In this document: in pieces, positions 8,701 to 14,436 of the stretch | Layout: each line of letters opens with the position of its first letter | Numbering within the stretch: the stretch's first letter is position 1 | NCBI GenBank assembly: GCA_024280885.1 | Contig: JAJRPF010000005.1 | Span: 1 to 64,000, forward strand | Source of the DNA: Planctomycetota bacterium | GTDB taxonomy: Bacteria > Planctomycetota > JAJSAM01 > JAJVHW01 | DNA length: 64,000 nucleotides | Direction: 5' to 3' | Translations under genes and position numbers: made by a program | Notes under the pieces: generated by a model | What the model saw: only the letters and a program-made list of their open reading frames with translations | Databases searched by the model: none | What the model was told of the DNA's origin: nothing

Positions 8701-9002
8701 CGGAAGTGGTCGAGCTGAGGTTCACCGAAGGGCGTCGCGTGGCGGGAGTCGTACGGGATCCGGACGGACGGCCGCTGAAGGGCGCGAACATCACGGTCTA
8801 TCGCGCGCAGCGACCCTTCGCGCGGCTCACGAGCGACGCCGATGGGCGCTTCGAGTTCCCCGCACCTCGCTCGGATTGGAAGGCTCTGTATCTTCACGCG
8901 TGGATGCGGCCGACCGACGGCGTCGCCTGGGAGGCCCGACTCGACGGCCTGCCGGAGTCGACGACCGACCTGGAGCTGACGTTGAAGCCGACCGGGCGCT
9001 AG
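5739..9002 (+). CDS. ECF sigma factor fused to TM and CnaB-like repeats (1)
   Basis: 1087 aa. Residues 15-85 are sigma-70 region 2 (LVHREWLERAARALVRGDAD, then DLAQQVWVDVLARP). Residues 110-165 are region 4 (ELPEPYRTTVLLRWFEDLPP plus a helix-turn-helix, IPVETVRTRLKRALAQLR). A membrane helix follows at 205-224 (TWTAITAALLVLALGLCWV). The remaining 860 residues are about eight carboxypeptidase-regulatory-like/CnaB repeats, each with a G.V.D..G.PV.GA pattern and a later DADGRF.F strand. Topology is therefore sigma domains inside, repeats in the periplasm. ATG 5739 is annotated; ATG 5745 has better spacing to GTAGGTAG and may be the true start. Two similar genes lie at 10.2-12.2 and 14.4-17.2 kb. 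How the sigma domain is released or silenced is unknown. Confidence 0.88.
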   Translation: MSMRRPAYALGPEALLVHREWLERAARALVRGDADAEDLAQQVWVDVLARPPRREPKQLRNWLRSVLRFKAIDQVRSTRSRALHEGIAAGRAHQGCDPADVVARAELIDRVAHAVFELPEPYRTTVLLRWFEDLPPRAIAKRLCIPVETVRTRLKRALAQLRASLDAENGGDRRAWCLAFLPFAGRPRASVVSAAIIGGVAMGMKTWTAITAALLVLALGLCWVGSRSPDEHGRLSAVLPSVTDGDQVIRLRHRGVTDGDPLPPPVDLDACDRDLDLHGVVVTAEGAPVPGARVVTGEFPWQRTSLLNVESQYEVTPGPETVTASDGTFAVRLRAGEQVLLTASAPGHAPVEVPGCQAGERVRVVLAPAVRLVLHCRDEAGAPVSGATVDLFPFDPTHRVPRGRLTSVSDAAGNCILPGIRANSTLTVRATHPRLASVGRKIAIGAGETSEQTLLFHAGRTLRGRVTDAASGTPVRGARIATTWTFRKWVETDADGRFEFVGASEGDFAMWVRAAGYAQSVVDLTPADTYEVVLARGDRLRGRLVGTDGDPVVGALIGVTSHGAGGSDRAFHATSGADGEFTVEDLRHDQPHALTFLAEGFGRYLLDVAPAAEEGGTIDVGDVALPSARMIGGRVVDSAGSPVPRAAVHLYGFNEDRERLRPGKSFVSTHYGCREERRTDDLGRFRFPDLCPGDYDLDVVTADVRTARASVALPEDRDLTGVELVLPGGTRFVVDVKDSAGAPALGVSVNVVTRDGWSGHQTTQADGHVEFSVTSEVVSVSAFSWSKELLSVPLQRVDPGATTMTLVARSARAVRGRIVDPEGRRLEPGNAMLRVFEDGHPRKMGPWGQNVMGTFIDSSFEVSVPLDGSVDLVLDPVVAKDGRLLQGELRGVLPGATDVVMRTRVVPLDRDLTVLVLSPDGRPEPGAEVEAWLAPGHAAPRVVASRTGRAYLTGLPGTPVAIHATLPADHPHRADWIAASVASATADAEVVELRFTEGRRVAGVVRDPDGRPLKGANITVYRAQRPFARLTSDADGRFEFPAPRSDWKALYLHAWMRPTDGVAWEARLDGLPESTTDLELTLKPTGR
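6329..6344 (+). promoter_or_regulatory. Internal Shine-Dalgarno and in-frame ATG (fusion 1)
   Basis: AGGAGG at 6329-6334 is followed after exactly 7 nt by an in-frame ATG at 6342 (codon 202), immediately before the membrane helix. Initiation here would give a sensor protein without the sigma domain. The same arrangement is present in both other fusions. Confidence 0.5.
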
Positions 9003-9265
9003 CCGCGCTCCCTGTCACGACGCTGTGCACGCACTCCGAGCGCTTCGAGTCGCGTGACGGCCCGCTGCGCCACATGGTCCTGCACGTCGTCTCGCAGGGC
9101 CTGAACAGCGGAGGACCTACGAGCGCCGTGGCGCGTCTGCGCCGTCGGTCGTGCGGCTCCGAGGACGTCGGAGTTCCGGATGGTGGCGCGGATCCAACCC
9201 CCCTGTCTATCCTGGGCGATGCGTCGGACACGGCTGCATACCTGTCTCGCCCGGAGCCGCCCCCC

Positions 9266-9943
9266 ATGTTCTTCTACCTGTCGTCCTATCGGATCGGAGA
9301 TCACGGCGACGAACTGGCTCGCATGGTCGCGGGCGAGCAGCGTGTCGCTGTGATCCGCAACGCGCTCGATCAGTACAACGACCGCGAACGACTCCGGATG
9401 GGGCGCGAGCGGGAGCATGACGCGCTGGCAGCTCTGGGGCTGCGCCCGCAGGCGTTGGATCTGCGCGAGTACTTCAATGCGCCCGGCCGATTGAGTGACG
9501 TTATCGATCAGGTCGATGGTCTGTGGGTCGTAGGCGGCAACACGTTCGTCCTCCGGCGCGCCATGCGCCAGAGCGGCCTGGACCAGATACTGCGAGCGCG
9601 CGCGGCAGACGGTGGCGGCGGCGAGCCCTTCTTCTACGGTGGCTACAGCGCGGGCGTGTGCGTCGTCACGCCGACCCTGCGGGGTATCCACTTGGCCGAC
9701 GAGCCCGACGTCGTCCCGCCGGGCTACTCGCCCGACATCATCTGGGACGGGTTGGGCTTCGTCCCGTTCTGCATCGCACCCCACTATCGATCCGATCACC
9801 CCGAGTCCGAGTCGATCGAAGCGGTCGTCGCATACTACATCGAACACGAACTGCCGTTCGTCGCCTTGCGCGACGGCGAGGTGTCGTTTGGCGACACCGC
9901 AGATCGGGTCCCTCATGGCGCGGGAGGCTCGGGGGCTGCCTGA
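9266..9943 (+). CDS. Peptidase S51 (dipeptidase E-like) family protein
   Basis: 225 aa, the usual length for this family. The family signatures are present: WVVGGNTFVLRRAM (the strand before the nucleophile domain), the nucleophile elbow YGGYSAGVCV with the catalytic serine, and a downstream FCIAPHYRSDHPES that supplies the histidine. PepE-type enzymes cleave Asp-X dipeptides; other members process cyanophycin or act as esterases, so the substrate is not fixed. No signal peptide, so cytoplasmic. ATG 9266 is chosen because the protein aligns from its first residues (MFFYLSSYRIG). It stands alone between two sigma fusions, with 263 bp of unremarkable DNA upstream. Confidence 0.85.
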   Translation: MFFYLSSYRIGDHGDELARMVAGEQRVAVIRNALDQYNDRERLRMGREREHDALAALGLRPQALDLREYFNAPGRLSDVIDQVDGLWVVGGNTFVLRRAMRQSGLDQILRARAADGGGGEPFFYGGYSAGVCVVTPTLRGIHLADEPDVVPPGYSPDIIWDGLGFVPFCIAPHYRSDHPESESIEAVVAYYIEHELPFVALRDGEVSFGDTADRVPHGAGGSGAA

Positions 9944-10154
9944 CCTGGCTCTGCCCCGGGTACCGCGATACCGCTGGCGAGATCGGACTCGACGAGTCTA
10001 CGGATCGCGTTTCCGCAGGCGGGGCGGCACACGACATTCTCAGGCTGCGCTGCGCCAGCCAGACTCGTGTGTGCTCGGAGCAGCGCGCCTCGGACCGACG
10101 GGTGGTCTGCAACTTCGCTGCACCCTTCCACTGGCCGGTGGCATCGTGTGGGTG

Positions 10155-12158
10155 ATGGCACACTCCGACTCCAGTGTACGGCTCGCGGATCTGCTCGCAC
10201 ATCGCGAGTGGGTTCGCGATCTCGCACTCGCGTTGACTCGCGACCTCAACGACGCTGATGACGTGGTCCAGGACACTTGGCTCTCGGCGCTACGTTCGCC
10301 GCCGTGCGCGGATGTTCCGGCCCGCGGGTGGCTGACTTCGGTTGTTCGCAACGCGGCGAGACAGCGATTCAGAACCGACGGTCGACGCACGCGCCGAGAG
10401 CGCGTGGCGGCGCGGATAGAGGCAGTGGACGAGGATCCGTGTCGGTTGGTGGAACGCGCCGAGCTTCAAGCACGCGTAGCAGCGGCCGTGGTCGCGCTCG
10501 CCGAACCGTATCGTCGCGCCGTGCTCTTGCGGCACTTCGAAGGGCTGCCCGTGGCCGAGGTTGCGCGCGTCACCGACGTGCCCCTGGAGACTGCGCGTGC
10601 GCGCTTGCGCCGCGGGCGCGCGCAGCTCCGTGGGCGCTTGGCGAAGGAACTGGGCGACGAAAGTCCGCTCTCCATAGCCCTACTGCCGCTGCTCCGCCCC
10701 AAGTGGGCGACTGCGCCGAGCGTGGCGACGCTCGCAGGAGGTATCCTCATGTCCAAGTGGTTGGTCGGCTGCATCACGTTGGTTCTCGTCGCGCTCTCCG
10801 CGTGGTGGTTGACGAAACCCGGCGGGTCCGCTGAGACTTTGGACTCGACGTCGAGCAGTGCGGTCCCAGACGGCTCTGCAATCGGCGCGCACCTTGAGAG
10901 TGACGCGCGCCGCCGCCGCGAGCGCGTTGAAGTTCGAGAGGAAGTCGCGAACGCGGCCTTCGTAGATGCACGCACGTCCGCCCCCGCGGGGCAAGCGCAT
11001 GCGATCGCGCCGCAGGAATCCCCCACGCTTCAAGAGCGTCTGGACGCCTCTCTCACACCGGCTGCATTCATGGATCGATCGCTGCGTGAGATCCTGGGGC
11101 AACTGTCGGATTTGCTGGATGTCCCGCTTCACGCGCAGGCCGACGTTCGAGCTGTACTCGACAAGCGGAGCTCCGTCACGTTTGCGATCAACTCGCCGAT
11201 CAGTGGTCAGCGCGCCTTCGAGTCGCTGCTGCCGTCGTGCGGGCTCGCGTACGACGTGGAGACTGATCGGCTGGTCCTCCGTCTCCGCGATGCAGCAGTG
11301 ACGACGGCCGGCACGCCGACCTTTCAGATCGTGCCAGTGCCACACGATTCGGACGCTCCCAGCACCGTGACGATTCGCGCGCGGGTACTGCTCCCCGACG
11401 GCTCTCCCGCGGTTGGTGCGCGGATCGTTGGAATCGACGCCCCGAGAGATGCCGCGGACGTTGCGGGGGCCGTCTGCTACGAGTCGATGTACCGCGACGT
11501 ACGCCTGCGGGCAGAGCTGCCGTTCCACGAGCGGTCCTCCGTGTGGAGCGGCCGAGGGGAGTTCGGCGGCGTGCTCCGTCCCGAACTCATCTTGGGGCCC
11601 CCTGCTGGCGCCGTCGACGTGACCGTCACGAGCGGCGGAACGTCGCTTCCCGGAGCGACCGTCTCGATCGATTGGGCGCCGACCGGCGGCAGTCCGCGAG
11701 CATCGCGCTCGTCCCCGGTAGCGCTCGTCACCAACAACGACGGGTTTGCCAGCGACGATCACGTCGCCGCGGCTCGTGACGTTTCCATTCTTGCTCACGC
11801 CCCCGGCCACACGGGGATCGAGCGCGTCGTTCGCGTTACGGCCGGAGATCGCCTCGCGGTGGCCATCGACCTCGAGCGCGAGTCGCTGGAGGAGCGCCTC
11901 CGTGGTCTGCGCACGACTCTCAGGTTCGAGGGCGCGCGGCCCTCGGACGTCATCCGCTACCTTGCCGACTCGCACCGACTGAACATCATCTTGGACCCGG
12001 CGACGCGCCGCGAGTTGGACGACCGCGAGGTCTCCCTCAACCTCTCCGACGTCACAGTCGAAGAGGCGCTGGGCGAACTGTGCGACGCTGTCGGGCGCCT
12101 CCGCTTCACGGTGAACGAGCGAAGCCGCGTGGTGCTCATCAAGTCGGCCGAAAACTGA
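10155..12158 (+). CDS. ECF sigma factor fused to TM, STN-like and CnaB domains (2)
   Basis: 667 aa. Sigma region 2 at residues 15-75 (AHREWVRDLALALTRD, DVVQDTWLSALRS), region 4 at 105-160 (LAEPYRRAVLLRHFEGLPV, then VPLETARARLRRGRAQLR), membrane helix at 201-220. The outer part differs from its neighbours. Residues 295-380 (SLREILGQLSDLLDVPL, later GQRAFESLLPSCGLAYDVE) resemble a secretin/TonB short N-terminal (STN) domain. Next comes one CnaB-like repeat (VLLPDGSPAVGARIVGID). Residues 585-667 form a second STN/secretin-N-like domain (DVIRYLADSHRLNIILDP, VTVEEALGELCDAVGRLRF). ATG 10155 directly precedes the sigma domain; no good ribosome binding site is seen. Confidence 0.85.
   Translation: MAHSDSSVRLADLLAHREWVRDLALALTRDLNDADDVVQDTWLSALRSPPCADVPARGWLTSVVRNAARQRFRTDGRRTRRERVAARIEAVDEDPCRLVERAELQARVAAAVVALAEPYRRAVLLRHFEGLPVAEVARVTDVPLETARARLRRGRAQLRGRLAKELGDESPLSIALLPLLRPKWATAPSVATLAGGILMSKWLVGCITLVLVALSAWWLTKPGGSAETLDSTSSSAVPDGSAIGAHLESDARRRRERVEVREEVANAAFVDARTSAPAGQAHAIAPQESPTLQERLDASLTPAAFMDRSLREILGQLSDLLDVPLHAQADVRAVLDKRSSVTFAINSPISGQRAFESLLPSCGLAYDVETDRLVLRLRDAAVTTAGTPTFQIVPVPHDSDAPSTVTIRARVLLPDGSPAVGARIVGIDAPRDAADVAGAVCYESMYRDVRLRAELPFHERSSVWSGRGEFGGVLRPELILGPPAGAVDVTVTSGGTSLPGATVSIDWAPTGGSPRASRSSPVALVTNNDGFASDDHVAAARDVSILAHAPGHTGIERVVRVTAGDRLAVAIDLERESLEERLRGLRTTLRFEGARPSDVIRYLADSHRLNIILDPATRRELDDREVSLNLSDVTVEEALGELCDAVGRLRFTVNERSRVVLIKSAEN
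10736..10751 (+). promoter_or_regulatory. Internal Shine-Dalgarno and in-frame ATG (fusion 2)
   Basis: AGGAGG at 10736-10741, 7-nt spacer, in-frame ATG at 10749 (codon 199, MSKWLVG) directly before the membrane helix. Same geometry as in the other two fusions. Confidence 0.55.
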
Positions 12159-12308
12159 GCGTCGCGTGTCGTTGCGGGCACGCTTTCGGCGCGCCGTGCG
12201 CGGCCGAAGTCCGAGGCCCTGACGCTCTGCTTCTGACCGGGTTCGCGAGTTCTGCCTTCAGTCGATACTGACGAGCGCGTCGGAGCGGTGAGTCGATCCG
12301 CCCACACC

Positions 12309-12593
12309 TCACTCCCGCGCCAGCAACTCCGCCGTTCGGACGAGTGCCCCGCGCGCGTGTTCGTCGAGTCGTCCCCACGCGGCGACGACGGCGGAGAAGC
12401 GCGGCTCGGAGGGAGATGCAAGCGGGCTCTCCCCGACACTCGCCTGATCACGGGGCGCGCGGAGCCGACTCGGTGGGGCGCTCCCCGGCGCGGCCGAGTC
12501 CGTGCCCGTCGCGCGTACGCGCTCCGCCTCCAGCGCTGATCCGACATCGGGCAGCTTCTCGATCGCGCGCCGGTCATCGTCGCGTCCGCGCAC
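12309..12593 (-). pseudogene. Truncated integrase-tail-like ORF cut by a MITE
   Basis: The frame ends with RFSAVVAAWGRLDEHARGALVRTAELLARE-like sequence (split here as RFSAVVAAWGRLDEHARG and ALVRTAELLARE). I associate this pattern (AAVV.AW..L.E..R....) with the C-termini of planctomycete tyrosine recombinases. The upstream end of the frame coincides within 2 bp with the left terminal repeat of the small element at 12595-12728, so the gene was probably interrupted there. The rest of the protein is not found beyond the element. The surrounding 12,159-12,816 gap holds no other gene. Confidence 0.35.
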
Positions 12594-12594
12594 C

Positions 12595-12728
12595 GGCGTT
12601 GGTGCATGAATGCGCTCGCCCCTGCGATCCGAGCCTGGAGGCCTGCTGCGACGTCGGGTCGCGAGGACCCTCGGCCCGGGCTCTCAGGCTCGAGACTGAC
12701 GTTGCGAGGTATTCCATGCACCAACGCC
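12595..12728. mobile_element. 134-bp MITE with IS5-like terminal repeats
   Basis: Bounded by 25-bp inverted repeats, 12595-12619 and 12704-12728. The left end reads GGCGTTGGTGCATGAATG then CGCTCGC; the right end in reverse complement starts GGCGTTGGTGCATGGAAT. The same ends occur singly at 13545-13569 (+) and 17375-17399 (-). The sequence resembles the ends of IS5-family elements. There is no room for a transposase gene, so this is a non-autonomous derivative. Confidence 0.6.
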
Positions 12729-12767
12729 CTCGGTGGCGCCCTGTGCGGTCAACGTCGCGCGGGAATC

Positions 12768-12799
12768 GAAGAGGGGGCGGCTCGCGCCACCCCCTCTTC
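12768..12799 (-). terminator. Perfect 10-bp hairpin after the RRM gene
   Basis: GAAGAGGGGG (12768-12777) pairs with CCCCCTCTTC (12790-12799), loop 12 nt, beginning 17 bp beyond the stop of the RRM gene. No T-tract follows, so termination efficiency is uncertain. Confidence 0.5.
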
Positions 12800-12816
12800 T
12801 GTCGCTGCGTGAGGTG

Positions 12817-13155
12817 CTACCAGTTGTCGCGGCGACCGCCGCCACCACCGCCGCCGCCGTAGCCGCCGCCACCGCCGCCGCCGTAGCCACCACCACCACC
12901 GCCGCCACGCGGCTCGCGCGGCTTCGCCTCGTTCACGCGGAGCGAACGCCCGCCGAAGTCCGTGCCGTCGAGGCCGGCGATCGCCTTCTGCGCGCCGTCG
13001 TCATCCATCTCGGCGAAGCCGAAGCCGCGGGGGCGGCCGGTCTCACGATCGGTCGGCAGCGCGACGGACTGGACGTCGCCGTACTCGCCGAGCATCTGGC
13101 GGATCTCATCTTCGTTGGCGGTGAAGGGCAGGTTGCCCAAGTAGAGCTTCTTCAT
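12817..13155 (-). CDS. RRM RNA-binding protein with Gly-rich tail
   Basis: 112 aa. The RNA recognition motif spans residues 1-80: RNP2 is KLYLGNLPF at residues 2-10 and RNP1 is RPRGFGFAEM near residue 45, both intact. The tail is poly-Gly with Tyr (GGGGGYGGGGGGGY) ending RRDNW, the layout of bacterial RNA chaperones of the Rbp/glycine-rich type, often cold-induced and binding single-stranded RNA in the cytoplasm. The start at ATG 13155 is fixed by AAGGAG nine bases upstream; a longer frame to 13248 has no support. A strong hairpin follows the stop. Low-complexity GGC/GGT repeats in the tail are part of the gene. Confidence 0.92.
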   Translation of the reverse strand: MKKLYLGNLPFTANEDEIRQMLGEYGDVQSVALPTDRETGRPRGFGFAEMDDDGAQKAIAGLDGTDFGGRSLRVNEAKPREPRGGGGGGGYGGGGGGGYGGGGGGGGRRDNW

Positions 13156-13544
13156 CGAACTCGTCTCCTTGCCTGTCGGGAGGCAGTGCATTCGTTCCTC
13201 GGAGAGGGGTGATCGAGACGAGTTGAAGCTCAACGGGTCGGGGGACACACCGCGCGAAATGGGCGCACTGGACAGGCAGCATCAGACCAATGGGTCATTG
13301 GAGGCGCAAGTGCGCCGCTTGGAACCCTCCTGGTTCCAACACAGACGCTATGCGCCCGGGCGTCTCTTCCCACGGCGAATTGCGCGCGTAGTTCTCCCGG
13401 AGCCGCGGCGTTCGGTGGTGCGCGGCGGTGGGGGAAGGCTCTTCATGGGCTCGCGACGCGACTTTGGGGGGAGTGCGGGGACGGGCCCACATGGCGTGCG
13501 CGCGGGCCGCATCGTCGTGGGGCGGATCGCTCGAGACGCCCAGG

Positions 13545-13569
13545 GGCGTTGGTGCATGAATACCCTCGC
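13545..13569 (+). repeat. Solo IS5-like terminal repeat (left end)
   Basis: 25 bp starting GGCGTTGGTGCATGAATA and ending CTCGC, the same as the ends of the 134-bp MITE. It lies 47 bp upstream of a transposase-like start codon, the position expected for the left end of an insertion sequence. The inverse copy is at 17375-17399. Confidence 0.6.
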
Positions 13570-13616
13570 GCAGCGAGATCGCTCTCGGCGAGTCTCCGCC
13601 CACGAGGAGGCGAGCC

Positions 13617-13760
13617 ATGCCGAGCAAGCGATCCCACGTCCACCCGACGCACCGCCTCGCGACCTGGCCCGAGTACGACCACGGTCAACGCGACACGAGC
13701 AGCAGCCTCGCCGCGGGTCCCCGGATCGTTCCCACTGGTCTTCCCACTAGTCGTGGGGCG
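13617..13760 (+). pseudogene. N-terminal remnant of an IS5-family transposase
   Basis: ATG 13617 follows a strong ribosome binding site (GAGGAGG, 6-nt spacer). The first residues, MPSKRSHVHPTHRLATWPEY, match the start I expect of IS5-type transposases (basic start, then NW/TWPEYN). After about 25 codons the similarity is lost and the sequence runs into the CCCACT repeats at 13731. The preceding terminal repeat at 13545 supports an IS. The end coordinate is approximate. Confidence 0.4.
13731..13750. repeat. Second CCCACTRG direct-repeat pair
   Basis: CCCACTGG at 13731-13738 and CCCACTAG at 13743-13750, the same 12-bp period and nearly the same spacer (TCTT versus CTTT) as the pair at 5131-5150 beside the selC scar. 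This suggests a second, decayed integration end. Confidence 0.45.
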
Positions 13761-13987
13761 CGGGCGGGTGCGTTCACGCTCGGCGGAACACGCCTCCTCG
13801 ATGTGCCCGTCCGCCCGCGCGAGGAACAACTCGAACGACGAGCCCAGCGGCCCCGTCACAAGCAGCCGGTAGCCGCAGCGGGGCACGTCCAGATCCGCAC
13901 CGCGGAGCCGGTTGTGTCCACGCCGGAGGATCGCCAGGGCGACGGGGGCGGGATTGGCAGTCGATTGCCGCTTCGTCTGTCGGTACC

Positions 13988-14395
13988 TCAGCGGACCCGG
14001 TCCCCCTTCCGGGCGACGACGAGACAGCTCGGTATCGTGCCCTCGAAGACCTCGGACTCCAGGACCTGCAGCCCCCTGTCATGCAGCAAGCCCTCAGCCT
14101 CAGAAGCGCTGAACGACGTCAGAACCGAGAGGACTCCGACCTTGCTGATTAGCGGCACAAGAGTCCGTAGGACCACATTCGCACCCGCGAGGCACTGGGT
14201 CACCGAGGCGATCAGCCCACCCGGTCGCAGCAGTGCGGCGGCCCGCTGCACGACGGCCTGCGCGTCCTCCACCAAGTGCAGATTGTTGAGCGCCAGGATC
14301 ACGTCGTACGACCCTCTCCGCAACCCCTCGTCGAAGATCGTCGTCTGTGTGAAGCACACATTCGCGGCCTTGTATTCGCGCGCCCTCTCCTTCGC
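13988..14395 (-). pseudogene. SAM-dependent methyltransferase lacking N-terminal half
   Basis: About 135 residues match the C-terminal half of a class I methyltransferase. They begin AKERAREYKAANVCF (end of the SAM-binding beta2/alpha region), then SYDVILALNNLHLVED (motif II-like strand 4), LLRPGGLIASVT (strand 5 motif) and the closing VFEGTIPSCLVVARKG. The SAM-binding GxGxG half is missing: upstream sequence passes straight into the 3' end of the sigma fusion at 14437 without a start codon. The gene was truncated, probably by the rearrangement that placed sigma fusion 3 here. Confidence 0.7.
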
Positions 14396-14436
14396 CAGGC
14401 AGCTCGGGCCCGGTCTATCCTTCGCCGTGGTCGCCG

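Larger units (their letters stand above)
13156..13987. other. 832-bp gap of mobile-element debris
   Basis: No intact gene. It contains the single IS5-like end at 13545, a transposase N-terminal remnant at 13617 and the CCCACTRG pair at 13731/13743. A minus-strand open frame running down from about 13990 carries a protein-like stretch (DLDVPRCGYRLLVTGPLGSS then FELFLARADGHIEEA) that loses coding character near the CCCACT repeats. That stretch may be another gene tail, but I do not recognise it. Confidence 0.45.

Noticed and set aside
8531..9265. N-terminal extension of the S51 peptidase gene
   Set aside because: Overlaps the 3' end of sigma fusion 1 out of frame; the family alignment starts at ATG 9266.
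12309..12593. Intact small gene on the minus strand
   Set aside because: Its 5' end coincides with a MITE end and only the final 30 residues look protein-like, so it was kept as a truncated remnant instead.
12839..12910. Dense GCC/ACC repeats as a mobile or regulatory repeat
   Set aside because: They encode the Gly/Tyr tail of the RRM protein and are explained by codon repetition.
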